Source: Variovorax paradoxus
GTDB lineage: Bacteria > Pseudomonadota > Gammaproteobacteria > Burkholderiales > Burkholderiaceae_C
Length of the DNA stretch: 42,851 nucleotides
Assembly: GCF_018614915.1 (NCBI RefSeq)
Contig: NZ_JAGGNU010000067.1
Location: 1-42,851, forward strand
Direction: 5' to 3'
The position numbers and the translations under genes were made by a program. The notes under the pieces were generated by a model. That model saw nothing but the letters and a program-made list of their open reading frames with translations. It was not told the DNA's origin and did not search any database. Positions 8,352 to 15,949 of this stretch are shown here, in pieces. Within the stretch, counting starts at the first letter, position 1, and every line of letters begins with the position of its first letter.

Positions 8352-10210
8352 CACGCCTCGCTGCCCACGGCTGCCCGGCCGACAGCGAACTGCTGCAGGT
8401 CCTCGACGATCTGCTTCTGCGACATGATGCTCAGGTCGATGACTTCCCTCGCCTGCGCCACGTAGTAGGCCAGCTGCTCGTCGCTGCGCGCGATGGACTT
8501 GCCGAGCGCGCCTTCGATGCGCTGCAGATGGTCGACCAGCTTGTCGTTCGATTGGCTGAACAGCTGCACGGCGAAACCGAAGGCCTCGCCCAGGCTCGCC
8601 ACTTCGACCGCGCCGCCGGTGAGCTGCGCGGCGACGGCGCCCATCTTCTCCGTTTGCGCATCGACCTTCTCCGTGAAGCGGCTGCCGACGCGGTCCAGCA
8701 GATCCGCCGACCCAGCGACCAGGGCGTCGACCGCCGCGCGCTGCTCGGTGGAGGCGTGGTTCACGGCATCGAGCAGGGTCGAGAGCGTTTCCAGGATGCG
8801 GCTGCGTTCCTCGAGCATCGCGTTGTCGCGCGCCATGCTCTCGGAAAGCTTCTGGCGCAGTTCGGCGACCACTTCGGCCGCCGCCCGTGGCGCTTCGGAC
8901 GCGGCTTGAAGAAGATGCGCGACCTCGGCGATCGTGTTCTTGGCATGCGCTTCGGTCTGGGCGCTCATGTCGCGGGCGTTCTGCTGCAGCGAGGCGGCCA
9001 TCGCGGCCAGCGCCTCTGTCCAGGCCGCGAGCCGCTCTTCGTCGCGCGACGCCATCTCTGCCTGCTGCTTCACCTGCGCCTGGTCCACGCTGCGCAGCAG
9101 CGAAGCCGAGTGTTGCTCGAAGCTCGCCGCCGCCACCACCAAGGCCTGCTGCGTGTCCGCCGACAACTTCTCGCTGACGCGCTCATGCTGCGCGAGCGCG
9201 CCGTGCCAGGTCTCCACCACGCGGGCGGTGGCGGCATCGAAGCGGCTCGACAGACCTTCGAGCTGGTGCTGCGCAATCCGCGCGATGTTGTCGTGCAGGG
9301 AGGCCGTCTCGCGCGCGATGCCGGACATCGTGGCCTCGACGACCGGCTGGATCGCCGCGCCGGCGATGCGGGCGCTCTCGGTCAGGCTCTCTTTCAGCGA
9401 TCGGTCGACGGAGGCGGCCAGGCCGGCATACGCAGCCTCGGCCTTGCTGTGGAAGTGGTCCTGGCTCGTGACCAGGCGCTCGGCCGAGGCCTGGCCCTGC
9501 CGCTCCATCGCCGCGATCATGGCCTGCAGCCGGTCGACCAGCTCGGGCATCGCCTGCGCCTGCCGCTGCAGCAGCTTGAAGGACTCCTCGCGCTGATGGG
9601 CCAGCGAGTAGACGCGCAAGCTGGTCGCGATCTTGGTGTCGAGCATCTGCCCGGCCGAGAGGCGCTCGCGCCGGCACAAGGCCGAGGCGAGGCCCAGCAT
9701 CGCGGACGCGGCCACGCCCGCCACCGATGTGCCGAAGGCCAGGCCCAGGCCCTTCACCGGAGCGGACAGGGAGGCACGGATGGCCAGCAGGTCGGTCGCG
9801 CTCTCCAGCGCCAGCCCGGTGCCGTTCAGCGTGACCACCATGCCCAGGAAGGTGCCCAGCATGCCCAGCAGCACCAGCAGCCCGGCAAGGTAGGGCGTCA
9901 GCGCCGGGCCGGGCAAGCCGACACGTTCGCCCTCGATGCGCAGCCGCACCGCGTTCTGCAGCGAAGGATGCAGCCGCTCGAGCCAGGGGCCCAGGCTCGC
10001 CGGCGGATCGGACAGCTCCGCCACGGCGCCTGCCAGGGTGGAGGTGGCCTGCTGGTAGCGATGCAGTTCGAGCGCGCCCATCACATAGAACGCGCCGACG
10101 AGCAGGGTGATGGCCAGCGCCAGCGGATTCGAGCCGATGTACCCGGCGCCGACCCAGCACACGGCGGCCAGACCGGCGACAAAGACAGCGTGATGAAGAT
10201 ATCGGGTCAT
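8351..10210 (-). CDS. zorA: MotA/TolQ/ExbB-like protein with long helical tail (DUF802, ZorA-like)
   Basis: 619 residues from the ATG at 10210, one base after the DUF3348 stop. Two hydrophobic helices lie near the N-terminus (about 7-22 and 28-45). Two more (about 108-128, GMLGTFLGMVVTL, and 158-178, AFGTSVAGVAASAMLG) carry the MotA/TolQ/ExbB channel signature. Residues about 190-600 are almost entirely helical and rich in Ala, Gln and Glu, with heptad character (coiled coil), projecting into the cytoplasm. This five-part plan, a stator channel with a long cytoplasmic tail, is that of ZorA. A plain MotA lacks the tail. The family is annotated as DUF802 in Burkholderiales, as I recall. It should assemble with the following OmpA-domain protein into an ion-driven complex that senses envelope disturbance. 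Confidence 0.75.
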   Translation of the reverse strand: MTRYLHHAVFVAGLAAVCWVGAGYIGSNPLALAITLLVGAFYVMGALELHRYQQATSTLAGAVAELSDPPASLGPWLERLHPSLQNAVRLRIEGERVGLPGPALTPYLAGLLVLLGMLGTFLGMVVTLNGTGLALESATDLLAIRASLSAPVKGLGLAFGTSVAGVAASAMLGLASALCRRERLSAGQMLDTKIATSLRVYSLAHQREESFKLLQRQAQAMPELVDRLQAMIAAMERQGQASAERLVTSQDHFHSKAEAAYAGLAASVDRSLKESLTESARIAGAAIQPVVEATMSGIARETASLHDNIARIAQHQLEGLSSRFDAATARVVETWHGALAQHERVSEKLSADTQQALVVAAASFEQHSASLLRSVDQAQVKQQAEMASRDEERLAAWTEALAAMAASLQQNARDMSAQTEAHAKNTIAEVAHLLQAASEAPRAAAEVVAELRQKLSESMARDNAMLEERSRILETLSTLLDAVNHASTEQRAAVDALVAGSADLLDRVGSRFTEKVDAQTEKMGAVAAQLTGGAVEVASLGEAFGFAVQLFSQSNDKLVDHLQRIEGALGKSIARSDEQLAYYVAQAREVIDLSIMSQKQIVEDLQQFAVGRAAVGSEA

Positions 10211-10211
10211 G

Positions 10212-10874
10212 TCAGCCTGGTTGTCTCGTGCGAAGGGCTTCGAGCAGCCCTTCGATCGGTTGAAATCGAAAGTCAAGTTCGGCGAGCAACACGTCCCGGA
10301 TGTCCTTGCGGAACACGTCCAGCCACGCGCCTTCGGGCGCCGGGCCGGCCTGGCCGGACTGGCGGAGGCGCTCGAAATGTTTTTCGAGCAGCACGGGCAC
10401 GGTCGACAGCAAGCTGCGCGCGTGCGGATCCAGCACCTGCTCCATCACGACATCCACAGCCGCAAGCCGGGCCATGGCAGGCGATCGGGCCACCAGCTTC
10501 GCCCGCAGATGGCCACGCAAAGGGCCGATGCCCGCCTCCATCGCCTGTTGCCTGGCGAGGTAGCGGCGACGGTAAGGCGTGAAATCGGCTGCCGTGTCCG
10601 CGCTGCCTTCGACGATGGCGTTCACCAACGCAGTTCGCACGCGGATGCATTCGCGGTCTTCGGCGCCGCCGGCAGCCCGTGCGCCGGATGGCGCAGTCGC
10701 CGGACTTCCATCCAGGGCCGCGGACAGCGAGATGGCGTCGGCCCAGCCGAGCCATTGACTCAATCGATCCTCCGTGCCTTGTCTGGATTCGCGGACGTCG
10801 ATGCCGGTCAGCCGCGCGAGCAAGCGAGTCAACGCCGAGCCGGTGAAAACTGTGCGCCGTGACTCTTGCACCAA
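10212..10874 (-). CDS. DUF3348 protein, first gene of the Zorya type III-like operon
   Basis: 220 residues, all-alpha by appearance, without signal peptide or membrane helix. Recognised by the N-terminal pattern FTGSALTRLLARLTGIDV and the DFTPYRRRYLARQQAMEAGI block (residues about 97-116). The start is a TTG at 10874 or the adjacent GTG at 10871; neither has a strong ribosome site, so it is uncertain by a few codons. The gene leads an operon with a MotA-like, a MotB/OmpA-like and a DUF2894 gene, with intergenic distances of 1 to 10 bases or overlaps. It lies 139 bases after flgL on the same strand with no clear terminator between, so read-through from flgKL is possible. From memory, DUF3348 corresponds to ZorF of type III Zorya. 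Confidence 0.75.
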   Translation of the reverse strand: MVQESRRTVFTGSALTRLLARLTGIDVRESRQGTEDRLSQWLGWADAISLSAALDGSPATAPSGARAAGGAEDRECIRVRTALVNAIVEGSADTAADFTPYRRRYLARQQAMEAGIGPLRGHLRAKLVARSPAMARLAAVDVVMEQVLDPHARSLLSTVPVLLEKHFERLRQSGQAGPAPEGAWLDVFRKDIRDVLLAELDFRFQPIEGLLEALRTRQPG

Positions 10875-11013
10875 TACCGCCGCTTCGAAAAACCCGGCAG
10901 TTTACACCGCGAGCTTCCCGAAGAGCCTTTGGCCATGGCCTCGACCGAGCGCCGGGCGCGGCAAACCACGCAAGCGACCGCTCACTGGCCGCTCGAACCG
11001 ACGGGGGCAGGCG

Positions 11014-12225
11014 CTACAGGTAGTTGAACAGCGCGATGCTGTGCAGCCGCGCGAAGGTCTCCTGCGAGGCCTTCAGCGAGGTTTCGCGCTGCAGGTACTC
11101 GGAGATCGCGCTCGCCATGTCCAGGTCTTCCAGCTCCGACAGGTAGCTCTTGTCGATCAGGGCGCGCGAGGCGCCCCCGGTGTTGAGCGCATCGAGCTCG
11201 TTCATGCGCGAGCCGACCGAAGAGCGGATGGTCAGCACGTTGTCGTGCGCGTTCGTGACCTTGACGTTGGCGGTGGAGAGCGCGTTCTGCAGGTCGGCCT
11301 GGGCGGCTGCGCCGCCGCCGGTGAGCGGCTTCTTCAGCGATGCGACCAGCTCGCCGATGGCGGCGAACACGTCGGTGCCGGCGTTCTTGGCCGTGTAGAC
11401 CTGGAAGCTGTCGCCGTCGGCCGGCGCGCCGCTCATGCTGATCTGCACGCCGCCGAAGGAGATCGGCGCGTCGGCCACGAAGGGACCGGTGGCCGCCACC
11501 ACGGGCGGCGTGTCGCTGGTCGTCACCGTGTAGTTGCCGCCGGCGAAGCTGATGGTGAAGTCCTTGCCGTAGTTCGCTGCCGTGGCATCGGTCACGCCGA
11601 CCGCGCCGAACACGCCCGAACCGGTGTTGCCGGCGCCTGCCGTAGTCACGTAGCCCGCGCCGCCCTGCACCGACTGGAACACGCTGCGTCCGTCGTCGGT
11701 GGCCGACATCTGGCGCGAGACGTCGATCTGCATCAGGCGCTGTCCCTGGTCGCCCATGTACTGCACGCCGCCGCCGGCCTGCGCCACGAAGGGCGGGTTG
11801 GCGCTCTTGAAGCCGGCGAAGAGGAACTGCCCGTTGCCGTCGTCGGCGTTGGCCACGTTCACGAGCTGGTCGAGGTTGCTCTGGATCGCGGTGGCGAGCG
11901 ATTCGCGGTCGGCGTCCGACAGCGTGCCGTTGCCGGCCTGCACCGTGAGCGTCTTGATGTTCTGCAGGATCGTGGTGGCCGATTGCAGCGCGCTCTCCTC
12001 GTGCGAGAGCGAAAGCACCGCGCGGCTGCGGCTGGCCGCGTACTGTCCGCTCTCCGCGATCGATTGCGAGACCACCAGCGAGCGCGCCGCGCCCACCGGA
12101 TCGTCGGCCGGCGTCAGGAACTTGGATTCCGACGACAGTTGCTGCTGGATCCGGAACAGCTGCTGCTGCTGCGAACCGATGCCCTTCATGCTCTGCTGGT
12201 AGAAGGTCTGGGTGCTGATGCGCAT
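11014..12225 (-). CDS. flgL: Flagellar hook-filament junction protein FlgL (HAP3)
   Basis: 403 residues. Conserved flagellin-like N-terminus (MRISTQTFYQQSMKGIG, then LSSESKFLTPADDPVGA, residues 1-50) and C-terminus (SELEDLDMASAISEYLQRET, then FARLHSIALFNYL). These two ends form the D0/D1 helical bundle that joins hook to filament. The variable middle (about 170-290) is Gly/Thr-rich and beta-like (FTISFAGGNYTVTT, then APISFGGVQISMSG); an APISFGGV-type repeat also occurs in the neighbouring FlgK. Exported by the flagellar type III apparatus, without a cleaved signal. Starts 40 bases after flgK, after an AGGAG ribosome site, and should be co-transcribed with it. Confidence 0.95.
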   Translation of the reverse strand: MRISTQTFYQQSMKGIGSQQQQLFRIQQQLSSESKFLTPADDPVGAARSLVVSQSIAESGQYAASRSRAVLSLSHEESALQSATTILQNIKTLTVQAGNGTLSDADRESLATAIQSNLDQLVNVANADDGNGQFLFAGFKSANPPFVAQAGGGVQYMGDQGQRLMQIDVSRQMSATDDGRSVFQSVQGGAGYVTTAGAGNTGSGVFGAVGVTDATAANYGKDFTISFAGGNYTVTTSDTPPVVAATGPFVADAPISFGGVQISMSGAPADGDSFQVYTAKNAGTDVFAAIGELVASLKKPLTGGGAAAQADLQNALSTANVKVTNAHDNVLTIRSSVGSRMNELDALNTGGASRALIDKSYLSELEDLDMASAISEYLQRETSLKASQETFARLHSIALFNYL

Positions 12226-12265
12226 CGCGACTCCTGGGATTTCTGTGGGTCTGCCTGTCCGCGGC

Positions 12266-14224
12266 TCAGTTGCTGATGCCGAGGATCGAATCGAACATGG
12301 CCTGCGCGGTCTGGATCACCTTCGCGTTGGCCTGGTACATCTGCTGGTACATCAGCAGGTTGGCGGTTTCCTCGTCCTGGTTCACGCCCGAGATCGAATC
12401 GCGCGTGGCGCGGATCTGGTCCGTCACGCTGGTCTGCGTGGTCTCGGCGACGCGGATTTCCATCGTGCGATTGCCGACCGAGCTCACCAGTTGCGCATAG
12501 GCGCTGTTGAAGGTCGAGCTGCCGCCGCCCATCGTGCCCTTCTTCTGCAGCGCCGTGAGCAAGAGCGCATTGCTGCCGTCCGACACGCCGCCGACGTTCT
12601 TCTTGATCGTGAAGGTGTCGCCCTGGGCCGGCGCGCCGGTCATGCCAAACTTGATGCCGCCGAAGCTGATCGCGGCGCCGGCGGTGTAGGGCACGGGCGT
12701 GCCGGCCGGGTAGCTGGTGGCGGTGCCGTCGGCGAGCGTCACGGTGACGGCCGACGTCGCCGGGAAGCCCGACAAGGTGTTGGTCCCGGCGTCGTAGGCG
12801 AGCGTGACCGTGGCGGCCAGCGGCGCGGCGAGGTAGGCGGCATCGACGGTGGCAGCGCTCAACGCGCCAGTGCCCTGGTTGCCGCTGGTGTTGCCGGTGA
12901 CCAGCGGCGAGGCCGCCGCCACCTTGGCCGGATCGCGCACCAGCACCTCCAGGTCGCGCGCGCCGGTGCGCGTCGGCTGGACCAGGAAGGTGTCGCCCGG
13001 CTGCGCCGTTCCGCTGGCAGCCGACAGGCTGACGCCGTCGAAGTCGATCGGGAAGGCGGTGAAGTCGCCGATCGGCGTCTTGTCCGAGAGCCGCGTCACC
13101 GAGTAGGTGAGCGTGCCCGCCACGTCCTTCACTTCCACTGCGTAGTCGCTGGTGCTGAGCTGGGAGGTGTCGGTCACGCTGGCGCCGAGCACCATGTCGC
13201 CGGTGTTGCGCGCGTTGGAGAACACGCCGGGCACGGCCTCGGAGAAGAAGTCGGTGCCCAGCACGCCGTTCAGGTCGATGCCCAGCTTGTGCTGGTCGTT
13301 GAAGGTGCTGCCGAGCGCCATCGCGAGGCGGCCGATCGCGTTCTGCGTGGTGGTCAGCGTTTCGGCGCGGAAGGCCATCAGGCCGCCCAGCGAGCCGCCG
13401 CTGAACACGTTGTCCTTGAGCTCGGACGCGGTGCCGTTCAGCCCGACCAGCGCCATCGCCTTGCGCGTCGGGTCGGCCGCGGAGTCGACAGCCTTCATCG
13501 CCGCCGCCCGGTCGCCCAGCACCAGCGTCTGGCCGTTGCCGATGAAGACGTTGTACTTGCCGCCGTCATGCTCCAGCACCTTGACGTCGACTATCTTGCC
13601 GAGCTCGGCCACGAGCTGGTCGCGCTGGTCCATCAGGTCATTGGGCGGCTGGCCCCCGGCCATCGCCTGGAGCTGGCCGATCTGCTGGTTCAGGCTGGCA
13701 ATCTGGGTTGCGTAGCTGTTGATCTGGTCGGCGCTGCCGACGATCTGGTCGTTGACCGAGGTGTTCAGGTCGCTGAGGTACTGGTCGGTGGCGCGGAACT
13801 TGTTGGCCATGGCCTGTGCCGCGCTGACGAGCTGCTGGCGCGCCGCCGGATCGGCCGGCGTGTTGGCCACGCCCTGCATGCCGGCGAAGAAACTTTGCAT
13901 CAGCGGCGTGAGGCCCGAGGTCTTGTCGGCGAGCAGCGAGTCGATGCGGCTGATCTGCGAGTTGTAGCTCGCCAGCGCCGCGCCCGTGGCCTCGGCGCCG
14001 TTGAGCTGGGCCGTGAGGTAGCGGTCGAAGCTGCGCGCCACCGTCGTCACGCGGGCACCGGTGCCCATGAAACCGGCGCCGGTCGAGATCGCACCGTTGG
14101 TGCCGACGATGGAGGTCTGGCGGCTGTAGCCGGCCGTGTACACGTTGGCCGTGTTGTGGGCCGTGGTCATGAGCGCGCTGCGCGCCACGGCCAGGCCGCT
14201 CAGGCCCGTATAGAACATCGACAT
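12266..14224 (-). CDS. flgK: Flagellar hook-associated protein FlgK (HAP1)
   Basis: 652 residues, about 100 longer than the Salmonella protein because of an enlarged beta-rich middle. The N-terminus (MSMFYTGLSGLAVARSALMTTAHNTANVYT in sequence order) has the rod/hook-family ANVxTxGYSRQ pattern (residues 24-37), and the C-terminus carries NLLMYQQMYQANAKVIQTAQ followed by a short tail. It caps the hook and joins it to FlgL and the filament. A strong FliA-type promoter match lies at 14259-14285, 35 bases before the ATG, so it can be expressed late, independent of flgB-J. In most related genomes flgK directly follows flgJ. Here a five-receptor chemotaxis array lies between them. Confidence 0.95.
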   Translation of the reverse strand: MSMFYTGLSGLAVARSALMTTAHNTANVYTAGYSRQTSIVGTNGAISTGAGFMGTGARVTTVARSFDRYLTAQLNGAEATGAALASYNSQISRIDSLLADKTSGLTPLMQSFFAGMQGVANTPADPAARQQLVSAAQAMANKFRATDQYLSDLNTSVNDQIVGSADQINSYATQIASLNQQIGQLQAMAGGQPPNDLMDQRDQLVAELGKIVDVKVLEHDGGKYNVFIGNGQTLVLGDRAAAMKAVDSAADPTRKAMALVGLNGTASELKDNVFSGGSLGGLMAFRAETLTTTQNAIGRLAMALGSTFNDQHKLGIDLNGVLGTDFFSEAVPGVFSNARNTGDMVLGASVTDTSQLSTSDYAVEVKDVAGTLTYSVTRLSDKTPIGDFTAFPIDFDGVSLSAASGTAQPGDTFLVQPTRTGARDLEVLVRDPAKVAAASPLVTGNTSGNQGTGALSAATVDAAYLAAPLAATVTLAYDAGTNTLSGFPATSAVTVTLADGTATSYPAGTPVPYTAGAAISFGGIKFGMTGAPAQGDTFTIKKNVGGVSDGSNALLLTALQKKGTMGGGSSTFNSAYAQLVSSVGNRTMEIRVAETTQTSVTDQIRATRDSISGVNQDEETANLLMYQQMYQANAKVIQTAQAMFDSILGISN

Positions 14225-14258
14225 TTGGCTTTACCTGTGAATGCGTTTGCTTGTTTGT

Positions 14259-14285
14259 TTATCGGCAGCGGCGGCCGAAGATTCA
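14259..14285 (-). promoter_or_regulatory. Sigma-28 (FliA) promoter for flgKL
   Basis: Read on the minus strand: TGAATCTT, 11 bases, GCCGATAA. The -10 element matches the enteric FliA consensus GCCGATAA exactly, and the -35 matches TAAAGTTT at 5 of 8 positions with the exact 11-base spacer. The -35 overlaps the stop codon of the preceding receptor gene. The same TGAATCTT...GCCGATAA arrangement occurs at 19877-19903. Confidence 0.7.
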
Positions 14286-15860
14286 GTCGGCGAGCCTGAA
14301 CACGCTGACCGCGTCCACGAGATTGCCGGCCTGCTCCTGCATCGATTGGGCGGCGGCGGCGGCTTCTTCCACCAATGCCGCGTTCTGCTGCGTCACCTGG
14401 TCCATCTGCGTGATCGCCTGGTTGATCTGCTCGATGCCTTGGGTCTGCTCGTGGCTCGCTGCGGTGATCTCGCCGATGATGTCGGTCACGCGCTTCACGC
14501 TGCCCACGATCTCTTCCATGGTCTTGCCGGCAACGCCCACCAGGGCGCTGCCCGCATCGACCTTGCCGACCGAATCGTCGATCAGGCCCTTGATCTCCTT
14601 GGCGGCTGCGGCCGAGCGCTGCGCCAGGCTGCGAACCTCGGAGGCGACGACCGCGAAGCCCCTGCCCTGCTCGCCAGCCCGCGCGGCTTCCACCGCCGCA
14701 TTCAAGGCCAGGATGTTGGTCTGGAAGGCGATGCCGTCGATGACGCCGATGATGTCGACGATCTTTTTCGACGAGGCATTGATCGAGGCCATGGTGTCGA
14801 CCACTTGGTTCACCACCGTGCCACCCTTCACTGCCACTTCCGAAGCCGACAGGGCCAACTGATTGGCCTGCCGCGCGTTGTCCGCGTTCTGCTTCACCGT
14901 GCTGGTGAGCTCTTCCATCGAGGCCGCCGTCTGCTCCAGCGAACTGGCCTGCTCCTCGGTGCGCGAAGAAAGGTCCTGGTTGCCCGAAGCGATCTGGCCG
15001 GAGGCCGTCGCGATGGCATCGGTCGACAGCTTGATCTTGCCGACCACGTGCGTCAGCTGGTCCTGCATCTGCTTGATCGAATGCAGCACGCTGCCGTCGT
15101 CGGCCGAGCGGGCCTCGACACCCACCGTCAGGTCGCCGCTGGCGATGCGGCCGACCACGTCCGCGGCATAGCCGGGTTCGCCGCCCAGCTGGCGCGCCAG
15201 CAGGCGGGCCACCACCACGCCCAACCCCAGGCTCGCGAGAATGCCGATCAGGGCCATCGCCAGCATCAAGAGCCGCGAGGTCTTGTACGTCTGGGCAGCG
15301 CTCTCCATGCTGGTCCTGGCCATGGTGTCGCTGAGTGCCACCATCTTCTCGAGCACCTGCTCGAGCGAGCGCGAGTCCTTTAACAGTTGCGCGCTGTCTT
15401 CCGAGACGCGGCCATCGAACTGCGAGCTGTCCAGCGATTGCGCGGAGAGCAGCGTGATGAAGTCGGCCATGCGCTTCGTGAGCGTCGGCAACTGGGCCTC
15501 GTACTGCTCGTTGAGCTTGCTCCCCTCCTCGCTTTCCAGCAGCACGGGCTTGACCTCTTCCATCCGCGCCGCCAGCTCGGCGCCGGCCTTCTTGAGCTCC
15601 GCGATGCCGGCATTGCGCTCGCCCTTGGTGGAGGCCGACAGCAGGCTGATCTGGGCCCGGCTCGCATAGAGCAGGTGGATGTTGGCGGACTGCACCGCCT
15701 TCAGCGTCTGCAGTTCGTGGTTGTAGAGCCTCTCGGTCGAGGCGCTGATGCGTCCCATGTGAAAGATGCCAAGCGCGCTGACCACCGCGCCGAGCGCGGC
15801 GACGATCAGAAAGCTGAGAATCAGCTTGACGGTGACGCGAAGCTCCTGGAACCACTGCAT
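14283..15860 (-). CDS. Methyl-accepting chemotaxis protein with four-helix-bundle sensor (receptor 1)
   Basis: 525 residues from the ATG at 15860 after AGGAAG. TM1 is at about 10-32, a periplasmic four-helix-bundle ligand domain at about 33-190, and TM2 at about 195-218. A HAMP region with the LGGEPGYAADVVGRIASGDL motif follows, then a full signalling domain with the CheA/CheW-binding hairpin tip (DGIAFQTNILALNAAVEAA). It ends FRLAD, with no CheR/CheB-binding pentapeptide. The last 235 residues differ from those of receptor 4 at only two positions. A FliA promoter match lies at 15907-15933, just upstream, so it can be transcribed alone. The ligand is unknown. Last receptor gene before flgK. 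Confidence 0.9.
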   Translation of the reverse strand: MQWFQELRVTVKLILSFLIVAALGAVVSALGIFHMGRISASTERLYNHELQTLKAVQSANIHLLYASRAQISLLSASTKGERNAGIAELKKAGAELAARMEEVKPVLLESEEGSKLNEQYEAQLPTLTKRMADFITLLSAQSLDSSQFDGRVSEDSAQLLKDSRSLEQVLEKMVALSDTMARTSMESAAQTYKTSRLLMLAMALIGILASLGLGVVVARLLARQLGGEPGYAADVVGRIASGDLTVGVEARSADDGSVLHSIKQMQDQLTHVVGKIKLSTDAIATASGQIASGNQDLSSRTEEQASSLEQTAASMEELTSTVKQNADNARQANQLALSASEVAVKGGTVVNQVVDTMASINASSKKIVDIIGVIDGIAFQTNILALNAAVEAARAGEQGRGFAVVASEVRSLAQRSAAAAKEIKGLIDDSVGKVDAGSALVGVAGKTMEEIVGSVKRVTDIIGEITAASHEQTQGIEQINQAITQMDQVTQQNAALVEEAAAAAQSMQEQAGNLVDAVSVFRLAD

Positions 15861-15906
15861 TTTGTTCTTCCTGCGAAGGCCGTCGACGAGAGGCCGGTTG
15901 TGAGAG

Positions 15907-15933
15907 ATATCGGCAATCCCGCCTGAAACTTGA
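15907..15933 (-). promoter_or_regulatory. Sigma-28 (FliA) promoter for receptor 1
   Basis: Read on the minus strand: TCAAGTTT, 11 bases, GCCGATAT. It matches the FliA consensus TAAAGTTT-N11-GCCGATAA at 7 of 8 and 7 of 8 positions with the exact spacer. The -10 element ends 46 bases before the ATG at 15860. The -35 element lies in the loop of a 9-base-pair hairpin (15915-15943). Confidence 0.75.
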
Positions 15934-15943
15934 GGGCGGGATT
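15915..15943 (-). terminator. Hairpin after receptor 2, overlapping the FliA promoter
   Basis: AATCCCGCC and GGCGGGATT form a perfect 9-base stem with an 11-base loop, seven bases after the receptor 2 stop codon. On the minus strand no T run follows (the next bases are GCCGATAT), so intrinsic termination there would be weak. On the plus strand TTTCTTGTT follows. It may attenuate transcripts from receptor 2, or stabilise the mRNA end. Confidence 0.45.
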
Positions 15944-15949
15944 TCTTGT

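Noticed and set aside
7704..10210. Flagellar stator MotA/MotB
   Set aside because: The MotA-like protein has a long helical tail, the MotB-like protein is short, and both sit between DUF3348 and DUF2894 genes, which is not the motAB arrangement.
10875..11013. Terminator between flgL and the DUF3348 gene
   Set aside because: No stem followed by a T run was found on the minus strand, so no terminator is claimed.
12212..14299. Long plus-strand open frames opposite flgK, the receptors and the ZorA-like gene (for example 8528-10582 and 18327-20480)
   Set aside because: All are exact antisense of convincing genes, His/Arg/Gln-rich, without ribosome sites or family features.
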